Source of the DNA: Haematobia irritans
Taxonomy: Eukaryota > Arthropoda > Insecta > Diptera > Muscidae
DNA length: 64,000 nucleotides
NCBI RefSeq assembly: GCF_050003625.1
Contig: NC_134398.1
Coordinates: 203,292,583 to 203,356,582 of the forward strand
Direction: 5' to 3'
The notes under the pieces are model-generated. The model worked only from the letters and a program-made list of their open reading frames with translations, was not told the DNA's origin and ran no database searches. Shown piece by piece: positions 48,471-59,439 of this stretch. The position numbers and the translations under genes were made by a program. The stretch's first letter is position 1, and each line of letters begins with the position of its first letter.

Positions 48471-48575
48471 TTTTTATAGAAACAAAATTTTGACAAAATT
48501 TTCAAACTAAATACAATTGTGACAAAAACTTTCAAAAGAAATAAAATTTTGACAACATTTTTAAAAGAAATAAAA
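48470..48575 (-). repeat. 29-bp satellite, short block 10
   Basis: Three to four monomers (GAAACAAAATTTTGACAAAA, AAAGAAATAAAATTTTGAC) attached to the terminus at 48349-48470. Confidence 0.85.
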
Positions 48576-48816
48576 AGTTACGTGCTAACAAAAGTTTTCC
48601 ATAATTTTCCATTTGTCAGCGTACCAATGTTTACTCAGGTAGGGAATCATCTTGTGGCGAGATCTATATCAAGTCGGGGAAGTCTTCATCACAAGTGTAT
48701 GAACATATGTTACATATCTACGATCCATCCAAAGATCTACGATCCATTTTATTTTAGTTTTATTTTTGTTGATGAAGTCATAATGTTTTCGGTATTTTTG
48801 TCCTCATGTGTCTCTA

Positions 48817-49062
48817 CACACAAAAAATTTTTTTCTGATTCAATCACGAAATTAATTGATCCAATTAATTTTTAATTGAAATGTCTTCAATCACAGAAAT
48901 GATAGTATCAATTAAAAAATTAATTGAATTGAAAATTATTTTTGTGATTGATTTTTGTTTCAATTAAAAAATTTGTTGAATCAATTAAATTTTTAATTGA
49001 ATATTTTTTAAAACTGAATTAAAATTTTAATTGGAAAATTTTTCGTGAAATTTTTTTGTGTG
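48817..49062. mobile_element. TA-flanked MITE with CACACAAAAAA ends (246 bp)
   Basis: Left end CACACAAAAAATTT, right end AAATTTTTTTGTGTG. TA flanks both sides (48815-48816, 49063-49064). The sister unit at 50547-50559 reads CCTCTAGTGCTCA, the empty site. The interior is built of AATTAATT/TTTTTAATTGAA words and is strongly self-complementary. Non-coding; Tc1/mariner superfamily by the TA duplication. Confidence 0.92.
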
Positions 49063-49308
49063 TAGTGCTCATAATCCCAACTCAACCCGCACAATGTTAC
49101 ATGGAAATTTTCCTTAGATTTCCTCCTATAAGACCATGCTCTGGCATCCTTGTGATGCGAATGTAGTCCCCCTCCATAATATTTGATTTGCTAGAGTACC
49201 AATGTTTACTCTCTGGTTTACTCAGAGATGATGATTCCCTACATCTTGTGGCGAGATCTATATCTGGCTAAACTAGGGAAGCCTACTTTACATACATCGT
49301 AGATAACA

Positions 49309-50125
49309 GGAACGTGTTGGTCATATCATATCAAAGGAACGTGTTGGTCATATCATTCATCAATATTTGGATATGCGGAAGCTCTGTGCATAATGGGTGC
49401 CGCGCAACAGAATCATCAACACGATGTTTGCAGCTGTTAACTCGTAATACACCCGAGTTTTTCCGTCGATATGTGACAATGGATGAAACATGGCTCCATC
49501 ACGACACTCCTGAGTCCAATCGACAGTCCGCAGAGTGGACAGCGACCGGTGAACCGTCTCCGAAGCTTGGAAAGACTCAAAAGTCCGCTGGCAAAGTAAT
49601 GGCCTCCGTTTTTTGGGATGCGCACGGAATAATTTTTATCGATTATCTTGAGAAGGGAAAAACAATCAACAGTGACTTTTATATGGCGTTATTGGAGCGT
49701 TTGAAGGTCGAAATCGCGGCAAAACGGCCCCATATGAAGAAGAAAAACGTGTTGTTCCACCAAGACAACGCACCGTGCTACAAGTCATTGAGAACGATGG
49801 CAAAAATTCATGAATTGGACTTCGAATTGCTTCCCCACCCACTGTATTCTCCAGATCTGGCCCCCAGCGACGTTTTCTTGTTCTCAGACCTCGAAAGGAT
49901 GCTCGCAGGGAAAAATTTGGCTGCAATGAAGAGGTGATCGCCGAAACTGAGGCCTATTTTGAGGCAAAACCGAAGGAGTACTACCAAAATGGTATCAAAA
50001 AATTGGAAGGTCGTTATAATCCTTGTATCGCTCTTGAAGAGAACTATGTTGAATAATAAAAAGGAATTTTGACAACAAAATGTGTTTTTCTTTGTTAGAC
50101 CGGGGACTTATCAGCCATCCTGTTA
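49309..50125 (+). pseudogene. mariner transposase, 5'-truncated and frameshifted, with 3' terminal repeat
   Basis: The segment encodes the catalytic domain of a mariner (DD34D) transposase, the cut-and-paste enzyme of TA-inserting elements. Catalytic aspartates are at codons 49482 (VTMDETW), 49764 (FHQDNAP) and 49869 (YSPDLAPSD); the last two are separated by 34 residues, the mariner signature. An earlier segment in another frame reads RVGHIIHQYLDMRKLCA, then a TAA stop (49391) just before WVPR. A deletion and frame change follow, then the main frame runs from about 49412 to a premature stop at 49935. The loss of one A in the A-run at 49911-49915 causes that stop; the C-terminal part continues in the next frame (NEEVIAETEAYFEAKPKEYY) to TAA at 50054. 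The 5' end, with the helix-turn-helix DNA-binding region and left terminal repeat, is missing, and a 21-bp direct duplication (GGAACGTGTTGGTCATATCA) marks the breakpoint. An intact enzyme is about 345 residues, and roughly 230 codons remain. Confidence 0.93.
50093..50125 (+). repeat. mariner right terminal inverted repeat
   Basis: TGTTAGACCGGGGACTTATC then AGCCATCCTG. GGCTGATAAGTCCCCGG is a known type of mariner terminus (family knowledge from memory). It is followed by TTAGATG of the host tandem repeat. The partner repeat at the left end is absent. Confidence 0.8.
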
Positions 50126-51375
50126 GATGTGCTCTCAACCCAAAGCGCTTCGACAAAGGTCTACGATCCATCTGGCTATCGGCGTAATCTTACTTCTTCT
50201 GAGATCAATTTATAATGTTTTCGATGTTCTTACCCCTATCTACCTCTCGTGCTCAATAGTCAAACTCTACTGCTATTATGTCACCACGGCATTTTCCTCC
50301 TATATGACCATGTCCAAGGAATCTTGTGTTGTGAAATCTAGTAATTTAGGCCGCTCCCTAATCTTCAATTAGTCAGGATACCAATTTTTACTATCTGGTT
50401 TACTCAGCTTCGGAGTCATCTTTTGGCGGCATCATAATCCCAAAATTCTTGGAAAAAAAACTCTACGATCCATCCAGCTATTGTTCTAAACCAATTTCTG
50501 TTGGGATCGAAACATGATGTTTTCGATGTTCTTATCCCTATCTGCCTCTAGTGCTCAATATTCCGACATAATCCTCATTACTTTACCAGGACAGTTTCCT
50601 TGCATTCTTTCCTATAAGACCATGTCCAGGGAACCTTGTGTTGGGAGCTCTGGTAATGTAGCCCCCTCGGTGATCTTCGATTCGTTAGAGTACCAATGTT
50701 TACTCTTTGGTTTAATCAGATAGGGAATCATCTTGTGGCGAGATCTATATCTGACTAAAGCAGGGAAGCCTTCATGAAAAGTTTATGTACATACATCGTA
50801 CATAGATGCGTCCACAACCCAAAGCTCTTGGACAAAAATCTACGATCCATCTAAAAATCCATAATGATTTCGGGGATCAATCCATAATGTTTTCGATGTT
50901 CTTGCCCCTATGTGTCTCTACTGCTCAATATTCCAACTCAAACCACATTATGTTACTTGGACATTTCCCTTAGATTTCCTCCCATAAGATCATGCTTTGT
51001 TTACCTTGTGATACGAGTCCAGTAATTTAGTCCCCTCCGTATTCTTCGATTCGTCAGTGTACCACTTTCTGGTTTACTCAGGTTCGAAATCATCTTGTGG
51101 CGGGAACTATATCTGGCTAAAGCAGGGAAACCTTCGTACATATATGTGCCCTCAACCTTGGACAATGATTCACGTTCAATCTAACTATCGTCCTAGTCCT
51201 ATTTCAGTTGGCAGCAACCCATAATGTTTTCGGTGGTCTTACCCCCATCTGCCTCCAATGCTCAATATTCCAAATCAACTCGCATTATTTTCCCAAAACA
51301 TTTTCCTTAGTTTTCTTCCTATAAATTATATGTCCAGGGAACTTTGTGTTGGGAATTCTAGTAATGTAGTCCCCT

Positions 51376-52789
51376 CCAATCTCCGAGGAGCAACTATCAA
51401 GTGTCTGAAAATCACACTCCGCCGCCATAGACATATATAACTCGCTTTCCACTGATCCTTTTCGACACAGATGTAATCTCAACTATGGAAGTTCCGCAAT
51501 GGTAGTCCCGGCCCTCCTAGCTTCCGGCCCGTTTCCGTTTGGGTTGCCCAATACTATCGGTATTTGGACTCAATGTAGCTTCAGTGCTTAATCTTCCACG
51601 TTCCAATTGTCTATATCAACTTCACTTCAAACTTAGCATTTCTGCCAAAATCCCTAACATGGGCAGGAGTATAAATGAGCGTTATTTTGGACGCGTCATT
51701 AGTTATCTTTCCTGAAGAAACAAGACTACTTCCATTTCCAATAGGATAGCAGCCAGTTTTCAAACAAAAACATCAGTACTGCGAATTTAGCATTTGGTAG
51801 GATTTCATATTCCTTGACTTAAATCACCATCGAACACTAACCAACGCAACAAAGATGGGTTGCAAACACCAGGCAAAACGTAGGGCATCTGTCTCTGGTT
51901 TTAGTGAAGAGTTTAATAAAATGCGAATCCCTAGGGATTAAGGTTCTTTCATCTCCTAGAAGGAGCAAAATAGCAAACGTTTCCAAAGAAGGGATGAAAC
52001 ACAACACAACTAAAGGAATGCCTAACTGAAAGGAATTCCATGGAAGGGGAATATGTGAAAAAGATTCCTTTGGTATGAAATGTACCAAAGAAATTCGTGT
52101 TTTATTAAAACACAAGATGAAAGGGAAAGAGAGAAGGAGAGAAGGAGAGAGAGAATGGAGGACAGCAACCATAATGTGCCAAAGAACGATTACAATGTAC
52201 CCCTGTTTTGCCAAGGCAAAGGTGCGGATGAGGTGCCATCATATAAAAGAAGTTGACAAACCAGTTACCTTAAGGGTCACACGGGAAGCTAAAGAGGAGG
52301 TCAAATATAAAACAGAAGAAGAGGAAGAAGATGAAAACTGGCTCTTTTTTTAGGGTTATTAAAACTGGATTTTCTGGATCCTCTGTTGTATGCCCGAAGA
52401 ATGGAAGATTACACGTTAGTCTAAGGGTTGCTTTGCTTGCTTAAGCGGCGGTGAGGTATAAAGGGAATTACATGCAAAAATCTTTGTGTTATTCACTCAC
52501 TTTCTGTCTAGACGTGCTACTAACAAATCCAAATGTATTTGAAGCCTAAACACTCTAAAGATGTGTTAACCTCATACGAAGCTCACACCATCATCATCAT
52601 CATACATCATATACGCAGGGAAGGATTACACTTCAAGGAAATTGATTTTAAACAAGGACTACCTTTCCAAGAGAGGGAATATTTCAGGCCTTTTTGTATG
52701 GCCTTTTTTATGATGACCCAAATATAATGGAACTTTCAATTCAAACATTATAAAACGCTTACATTCTGGCACGAAGTGTTACAAAGTTA
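51376..52789. other. Non-satellite spacer, no gene recognised
   Basis: Frames of 125 codons (minus, 51837-52214) and 92 codons (plus, 52075-52353) overlap on opposite strands across a GA-rich tract (GAAAGAGAGAAGGAGAGAAG, 52121). The plus-strand frame is Lys/Glu/Arg-rich purely because of that tract. I make no gene call. Confidence 0.5.
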
Positions 52790-53010
52790 ATCTAGGTCTA
52801 GTGTTAGGCCGTCATTTCAGGGTCACTTCAACAATTCAGTCCATTGTGATGCCGTAGTGCCGAATTTCTCTCTTAACATTGAGGATTGCTCGATTCCATG
52901 ACAAGAGATCTCATTGTTATAGCCGAGTCCAAACGGTGTTTTACCTTCAGGTGGAACCACTTAGTAAAGCTTCGAACCAGTCGGAAATGTCACCAGCATC
53001 ATTGACATCG
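52790..53010 (-). mobile_element. tRNA-derived SINE body, minus strand, copy 4 (head missing)
   Basis: On the minus strand: TGTCGGAGGT-like remnants are absent, but GATGCTGGTGACATTTCCGA, AAGCTTTACTAAGTGGTTCC, TTTGGACTCGGCTATAACAA, GGAATCGAGCAATCCTCAAT, AGAGAGAAATTCGGCACTAC and CACAATGGACTGAATTG follow in family order, then a decayed tail. The tRNA head is lost, and a fragment of the CCCAGCAAAA element abuts at 53011. Confidence 0.85.
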
Positions 53011-53165
53011 CAGAACAGCAAAAACAGCGCCGCCAAAAAAGTAGTGAAAATGTTATTTTTGGATCTGGAAGTGGTGCCAAATTGATGCAGAAGCGATGAA
53101 TTTAACATGGGCTTGCCATAGGACGGATGTTCACCATTTCAGCAGCCGCTACTCTGAAGTCCCTT
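53011..53165 (+). mobile_element. Fragment of the CCCAGCAAAA element (second copy)
   Basis: AGCAAAAACAGCGCCGCCAA, GTAGTGAAAATGTT, GGATCTGGAAGTGGTGC, GATGAATTTAACATGGGCTT and CCATAGGACGGATG match 7443-7600 at most positions. Terminal inverted repeats are not preserved. Confidence 0.85.
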
Positions 53166-54104
53166 CCAACTTTTAAGCGCATCCTTTTTTATTTTCCAAT
53201 GCCTTTTAAGTCCTTTTAGTATTACACGTACCTGACTCTACACCACCACACAAATACACCTGTTTTCCCGAAAGAAAGGAAGGAATAAATTTGCAAGGAT
53301 GGTGAACACCAAAAAAAAAAAAAACCAACTAAATTTCCAGGCAAAACAAACCTTGAATTGATAGACAAAGTTAGGATGAAAACAGCATCATTGCAAAGGA
53401 AATTCCACACAAATACAAATTTCCAAATACCAAAATAATGATACATCGAGACATATTCGAGTAATCCCATACAGTTGGGATGAATGGCAAACAAATGGAT
53501 GGGTAGTCTCTCCGTCTGTCTGTATTTCCCTAACGTCCATTTGTTTTGATATCAGGCTTTGTTTGGTTTACTTTTACTACCTTCGTTTTATGTGTTACTC
53601 CTTCCATGTTTTGTATGTGTTTTTTCTCTTTTTTATTGTTTTCTTATGTTTTTGGTGGATATACATATATGGTGTTGATAAGCAAAACAATGGAAATAGA
53701 CATAAAGACATTTCCCAAAGAAGATTGATGGATGCATGAATGATAGGAAAGATATACATTCCTTGAATAATTATTTCCCCGAAATGTAATGTTACATTAC
53801 ATCAAATCTCAATGGATTTGAGGTCCCATAATTAAATCTTCTTTTTCTACATTGCCATGACATTTACAATTTATTACAAATTTCTCCAAGGACTTCTAGA
53901 TTTTTTGAAAATTATTGAAAAATCAATTATTTATTAATAAGTCATTTAACTGGAGCTAAATATTTTGCATGATCTATCCATAAGATTGTTGAACTGGCTT
54001 TACAGCAAAAAAATCTCATCAGTGCTAATGTTGCTAGTATTTCCAACTTGAATTTTTGCAATAGACTATTTCCTTCATTCACAATAGCTGTTCATTGTGA
54101 ATAA
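53166..54104. other. Non-satellite spacer, no gene seen
   Basis: Unique sequence; frames of 60-90 codons at 53222-53494 (minus) and 53546-53728 (plus) are T/G-rich without motif. Confidence 0.55.
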
Positions 54105-54313
54105 AAAAAATTTATAGAAATAATATTTTGAAAAAAAAAAAATTCTATAGAAATACAATTTTGACAAAATTTTCTATAGGAACGTTGACAAAATTTTCTA
54201 CAGGAATAAAGTTTTGACAAAAATGTCTATAAAAATATTTGTTTGGTAGATTTGTGGTAATCTTCCAATTTTATTAGGTTTTTTTTTGCACGAGTGGTAA
54301 CTGTTGTTACCAC
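54105..54313 (-). repeat. Short satellite block with element terminus and hairpin
   Basis: Five monomers (GAAATACAATTTTGACAAAA, TTTTCTATAG) are followed by TTTGGTAGATTTGTGG and TTTTTTTGCACGAGTGGTAA. The latter resembles the inverse of the left terminus at 8322. The end forms a perfect hairpin GTGGTAAC-TGTT-GTTACCAC (54294-54313). Confidence 0.7.
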
Positions 54314-55532
54314 ACATTATTAAAAATCAAGCCTTGCCGGCTTCTAATTTCCTCCTTCAGAGCCACCAAAATGTAAAAATTATTACAAATTGTGTTGAGT
54401 GAAAATGTCCCTACATTGTGGCCCTACGTTCTACAAGACGCTAAATATTAGAAAAAAACTTACATATAGGGAATTTCCCCTACTTCTAGCAACACTGGCT
54501 GTAGTTGATATTGCACCTACGGGGTTACTATGCCACTAATATTGAGCCCATTATTAAAAAAGAGAAAATCGCTCAATTAGTGTGGGGGGATAAATCCAAA
54601 TTTGTAAAAATCGAACAATATTCGCATGTAAGAGCTACTAGGTACGTATAAATATGATCGGCAAGTACATCAAAATTTGATATTTGAGTAACATTGGTTA
54701 ATAAATAAGAGTATTATGGCCAAATTTGGGAAAATCGAGCGATCCATATATATGGAAGCTATATGTAAATCTGAACCAATTTGCAAAATATTTTGCGGGT
54801 TTGATTAATACCAAAAAAGGTTATCTTGTGCAAAATTTGAGTAAGATCAATTAAGAAATGAGGCATCTATGGTCAAATATAAGTTTATTAGGGGCAAATT
54901 TATCAAAATCGGGCGATACATATATGGGAGCTATATCTACATCTGTACCGATTTTGATGAAATTTTGCACATACCGTTAGTACTATAGAGGACTGGATCT
55001 AGCCAACTTTGAGTAAGATCGGTTAATAAATAAGGGTTCTACGGCCAAATTTGGGAAAATCGGGCTATACATATATATGGGAGCTATATCTCAATCTGAA
55101 CCGATTTCGATGAAATTTTGCACATACAGTTAGTACAGTTAGAAGATTACATTTGGCCAACTTTGAGTACTATCGGTTGATAAATAAGGGTTTTATAGTC
55201 AAATTTAGAAAATTCGGGCGGTACATATATATGGGAGCTATAGCTCAATCTTAACCGATTTGCATGATTTTTCGCACATATAATTAATGCTATAGAAGAT
55301 TACATTTAGCCAACTTTGAGTAACAGCGGTTGATAAATAAGGGTTTTAGGGCCAAATTTAGAAAAATCGGGCGATACATATATATGAGAGCTATAGCTAA
55401 ATCTGAACCGATTTCGTTGATTTTTTCCACATATAGTTAATGCTATAGAATATTACATTTAGCCAACTTTGAGTAAAATCGGTTGATAAATAAGGGTTTT
55501 GTGGCCAAATTTGGGAAAATCGGGCTATACAT

Positions 55533-56963
55533 ATGTAAGGGAAAATAAATCCGTGTATGAAAATTCGTTTCAGCGCCACCTATATGTCAAAAAATGAGTT
55601 ATATACGAATATTTTTTTTTGCGATATAATCCTCCGTAGAAATTGGTATAAATTGGCCAAACGGGAAGAGATAGAAAAGCCAAATTTTAACCAAAGATAA
55701 ACTGAAACGATAGCTTTCGATTGGAATGAAAACCTTTCGCCAGAAATCTTCCGAATCGGAGTAATGTTGCATATACGAAACAGAGAGAAAAGTGACCACT
55801 GTGGCCAAATGGAAAAAGATGGGGTTCCAGATTTATATGTGAAAGATAGATCTTTTAGTGCTCTATGCGATGGTAAAAACGGATACAGCTAATTGTGTTT
55901 GGGAGTCTCAATATATGGCTTGGAAAAAAGTGGACGCACTGCTCCTGGAGAGAAAAGTGACCACTGTGGCCAAATGGAAAAAGATGGGGTTCCAGATTTA
56001 TATGTGAAGGATAGATCTTTTAGTGCTCTATCCGATGGTAAAAACGGATACAGCTAAATGTATTTGGGAGTCTCAATATATGGCTTGGAAAAAAGTGGAC
56101 ACACTGCTCCTGGAGAGAAAAGTGACTACTGTGGCCAAATGGAAAAAGATGGGGTTCCAGATTTATATGTGAAAGATAGATCTTTTAGTGCTCTATCCGA
56201 TGGTAAAAACGGATATTGTGAAATGTGTTTGAGAGCCTCAATATATGGGTTGGAAAAAAATGGACACACTGCTCCTGGAGAGAAAAGTGACCACTGTGTC
56301 CAAATGGAAAAAGATGGGGTTCCAGATTTATATGTGAAAGATAGATTTTTGGTGCTCTATCCGATGGTAAAAACGGATACAGCTAAATGTGTTTGGGAGT
56401 CTCAATATACGGCTTGGAAAAAAGTGGACGCACTGCTGCTGGAGAGAAAAGTGACTACTCAGCACTTAGAGCACTAAAAGATCTATCTTTCACATATAAA
56501 TCTGGAACCCCATCTTTTTCCATTTGGCCACAGTGGTCACTTTTCTCTTGAGGTGAAGTGCGTCCACTTTTTTCCAAGCCCTATATTGAGACTCCCAAAC
56601 ACATTTAGCTGTATCCGTTTTTACCATCGGATAGAGCACTAAAAGATGTATCTTTCACATATAAATCTGGAACCCCATCCTTTTCCATTTGGCCACAGTG
56701 GTCACTTTTCTCTCTGTTTCGTATATGCAACATTACTCCGATTCGGAAGATTTCTGGCAAAAGGTTTTAATTCCAATCGAAAGTTATCGTTGCAGTTCAT
56801 CTTTGGTTAAAATTTGGCTTTTCTATCTCTTCCCGTTTGGCCAATTTATGCCAGTTTCTACGGAGGATTATATCGCAAAAAAAATATTCGTATATAACTC
56901 ATTTTTTCACATATAGGTGGCGCTGAAACGAATTTTAATATACGGATTTATTTTCCCTTACAT
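55533..56963. mobile_element. Foldback element, 1431 bp, with 9-bp target duplications
   Basis: It starts ATGTAAGGGAAAATAAATCC and ends with the exact inverse. Arms of about 253 bp (55533-55785, 56712-56963) are near-identical inverted repeats, extended further by inverted copies of the inner unit. It is flanked by GCTATACAT at 55524-55532 and 56964-56972. The inner part holds four 165-bp direct units (markers AGTGAC(C/T)ACT at 55791, 55956, 56121, 56286) and about 1.5 inverted ones. Nine-base duplications and long arms fit foldback or Mutator-like elements. No transposase is present. Confidence 0.93.
55787..56711. repeat. 165-bp direct and inverted units inside the foldback element
   Basis: Four direct units (55787-56450) share CCAAATGGAAAAAGATGGGG, TTCCAGATTTATATGTGA, AGATAGATCTTTTAGTGCTC and GGTAAAAACGGATA. 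The orientation reverses at about 56461. A 139-codon frame (56058-56477) repeats a 55-residue block (MEKDGVPDLYVKDRSFSAL), because 165 is divisible by three; other units carry TAA at the same place, so I do not call it a gene. Confidence 0.88.
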
Positions 56964-57307
56964 GCTATACATATATTTGGGAGCTATATCTCAATCTGAA
57001 CCGATTTCGATGAAATTTTGCAGACTTGAGGGGCGATGAAAAAGATTATTTTTTACCAAATTTGGTGACGATCCGTTTATAAAGCGGCACAACGTAACCC
57101 CATTTGTCGAAATCGGGCGATTCATATATATGGGAGCTATATCTAAAGTTGATCCAATTTCTTCCAAATTCAATAGCATTCGTCCTTGTGCCCAAAAAAC
57201 GACCTGTACCAAATTTCATCAAAATCGGTTAATAATTGCGACTGGAATCCTATGAATAACAAATACATGGACAGACGGACAGATACATGGACAGAAACCA
57301 AGCGCTA

Positions 57308-57338
57308 GATCGACTCAGGAGGTGATTCTGAGTCGATC
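57308..57338. other. Hairpin near the end of family-2 element
   Basis: GATCGACTCAG, 9-nt loop GAGGTGATT, CTGAGTCGATC: a perfect 11-bp stem. Confidence 0.85.
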
Positions 57339-57426
57339 GGTATATATTTTATGGGGTCTAAAATCAATATTTCTGGTAGGCACATTTTTTGGCAGATCAA
57401 ACTTATTATACCTTGACCACTATGTG

Positions 57427-57676
57427 CACCCAGAGAAGGAATATGATCACCTCAAACATATTTCAAGAGCAAAATATTATTTTTGGATGGTGACCATGTA
57501 ACATGTTTGTCGCAAAAATATTGTTTTCTCGGCAAACATAACATGCTTTCCGAAAACAGATACATAATTTCGGAGAAAATAACATGGTTGCAGCGAACAT
57601 GTTACATGGTCACCATCCGAAAATAACATTTTGCTCTTGAAACATGTTTGAGGTGATCATATTCCTTCTCTGCGTG
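57427..57676. mobile_element. Palindromic MITE (250 bp) of the AGAGAAGG family
   Basis: The left arm CACCCAGAGAAGGAATATGA... and right arm inverse CACGCAGAGAAGGAATATGA... pair over most of the element (CAAGAGCAAAATATT, GGATGGTGACCATGTAACAT, and so on), leaving a short middle with CTCGGCAAACATAACATG. It is inserted in the centre of the terminal palindrome of the family-2 element. The target duplication is at most TG and uncertain. Confidence 0.88.
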
Positions 57677-57700
57677 TGGTTTAGGGTATAAAAATTAGAA

Positions 57701-59439
57701 TTAGAAGAATATTCGGTCGTCGTACTTATGGCGATTTCAATTGGGAAAAAAGGTGCAACATTCTCGAAATTGATTGCAAGATATCAAGGACACTGTCATA
57801 GATTTTGGATACTTTATACCTCACAATATTATAAATTAATAATAACTTTAGAATTACACTATCATTTGGACGAAATGTCAATTAGGGAAAAAGTAGTGTA
57901 ACACCAAGGCAACATATTTTTTGCGAATCGAAAACGCCCTTAAACAGTTGATGCTAGTGTTGCACACTTTTGTTCAAGTTCTGGATAAACGAGTACTTTG
58001 TTTCCTTTTAGTCCTTCAGGGCTTGCCTATGCAGTCCATAAATAAAACAAGCCTATTATAATTAAATCAAAAACATGTATAATTTATACATGGGGATTTT
58101 GTGTCAATATCCATACATATTGAAATAATATTGCATTGTAGAATTTGAATAGTAAAATTTGAAGAAATGAATATGCCATCATAATTTAATAATATGTGAA
58201 ATGATGTAATAACGTTTATCTATAATCAAAGCTTAATTCACTACAAATATTCGGCTTCTGTTTATTCAAATACTTAATCAAGTTCATATGTTCATATACA
58301 AATACACCTGTTTAGTTCAACAGGCAGAAATCGTGATTTTTGTTTGAATTCATTGGGGGGAAAAATGTCATAAGACAATGATTAACATTCCAGAGATTGT
58401 CTCAAGCGTACAGATGATTAGGCAACCGCAAGTATTTGGCGTCATGACAATGAGGCATTGTTTCTTGTATTGAAATCAAGATGAACTGTATTTTTTTGAA
58501 CAAATATAAAATCACACTTAAAATCTGTAATAAAATAAAATGTTCATATTTTTATTGTTCTAGGGAAACAATGCTTTTGTCGTATATTTCATATTTCTCG
58601 ATATCAAAGGAAAAAGGTGTTACAAAAAAACGAGTTGTCGAGACTTTTGTTATAAACAATTCGAATACGATGTGTAATAATAAATTCTAGACAGGCATAT
58701 GAGACATTCCATGAAATGTTTGAATGACAGTCTGGTTGATGATTCCTTCACCAAAGACTCAGCTTAACCTTTGGCGAGGTCAATCCTGGTTTTGCGACTG
58801 TTTGTTACGATTCACATTATTTCTCTTCTTTTTCGACTACCCAATATTTTTCAAACCCCTATCTAGCCTCTTCTCTTAGTGCACAAATTTCAAATTTTAT
58901 AAATAAACTGTTCTCTCTTAATATCCCAATTCAAACAGGTTGTCATTGAAATATACGACTATGGCGATTTTTATAATCATCTATCAATAACGACTACCTA
59001 TTGCCTACGTATCTGCAGATAAGCCAATTGAGATAATGATATGGTCGCACTTACTATTTTTATTTTAATCAATTAAATACCATACACTAGACACAATTTT
59101 AACTTCAATGGAAAAATTCAATTTAGCCAAATAAATTTATTCTTATCTAGCATGCAAAGTAATAAACTTATCTTAAGAAAAAATATATTGCAGATATATT
59201 TATAACCAGCATGCGATAAAAAAAACAATAATCTCTATAAAATGATCGAAAAACTAGACACTATGCATTACTGCATTTAAATGCATTTTATTATGTGTTT
59301 TTTTATATGAAGGTAATCGCTTTTGTAATATGGGCCAAAAGATCATTGACTTTTGATTTAAAAAATAAATGTAAACAAAGCATGAACTAGTAGGTTTGAA
59401 CAAATATATATATCAGATGGTGAAAATTTGTCTGTAATT
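57701..59439. other. Non-satellite spacer, no gene seen
   Basis: AT-rich unique sequence; a 69-codon frame (58481-58690) has no motif. No terminal repeats noticed. Confidence 0.55.

Larger units (their letters stand above)
48608..51375. repeat. Tandem repeat of about 340 bp, five units, host to a MITE and a mariner
   Basis: Units are marked by GTACCAATGTTTACT or variants at 48621, 49197, 50379, 50693 and 51058. They share GGAATCATCTTGTGGCGAGA, TCTACGATCCATC, ATAATGTTTTCG, CTCAATATTCC and CCTTGTG. Native spacing is about 315-365 bp; larger gaps are explained by the inserts at 48817-49062 and 49309-50125. Frames of 60-118 codons here are chance. Confidence 0.88.
54520..57700 (+). mobile_element. 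Helentron/DINE-like element with internal tandem units (family 2), interrupted twice
   Basis: Seven or more degenerate units of about 155-160 bp carry CCAAATTTGGGAAAATCGGG, ATACATATATATGGGAGCTA, TCTGAACCGATTTCGATGAA and GGTTGATAAATAAGGGTTTT. The right end has an 11-bp perfect hairpin (GATCGACTCAG...CTGAGTCGATC, 57308-57338), then TATATTTTATGGGGTCT, CAATATTTCTGG and a terminal palindrome TATACCTTGACCACTATGTG / GGTTTAGGGTATA. The left boundary is not resolved (near 54520). A foldback element (55533-56963) and a MITE (57427-57676) are inserted in it. It shares TTATGGGGTCYTA and ATCGACTCAG words with family 1. Confidence 0.72.

Noticed and set aside
52075..52353. Lys/Glu-rich 92-codon frame
   Set aside because: Composition follows a GA-rich tract and a 125-codon frame overlaps on the other strand.
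54469..54479. GGGAATTTCCC, a perfect Rel/NF-kappaB consensus
   Set aside because: A single 11-bp match in repeat-rich AT-biased DNA with no gene nearby is not evidence of a regulatory site.
56058..56477. 139-codon frame with 55-residue repeats as a repeat protein
   Set aside because: The unit length (165 bp) is a multiple of three, sister units carry stop codons at the same place, and it lies inside a foldback element.
57420..57430. Clear target duplication for the 57427-57676 MITE
   Set aside because: Only a TG can be shared between flanks, and the host palindrome makes the alignment ambiguous.
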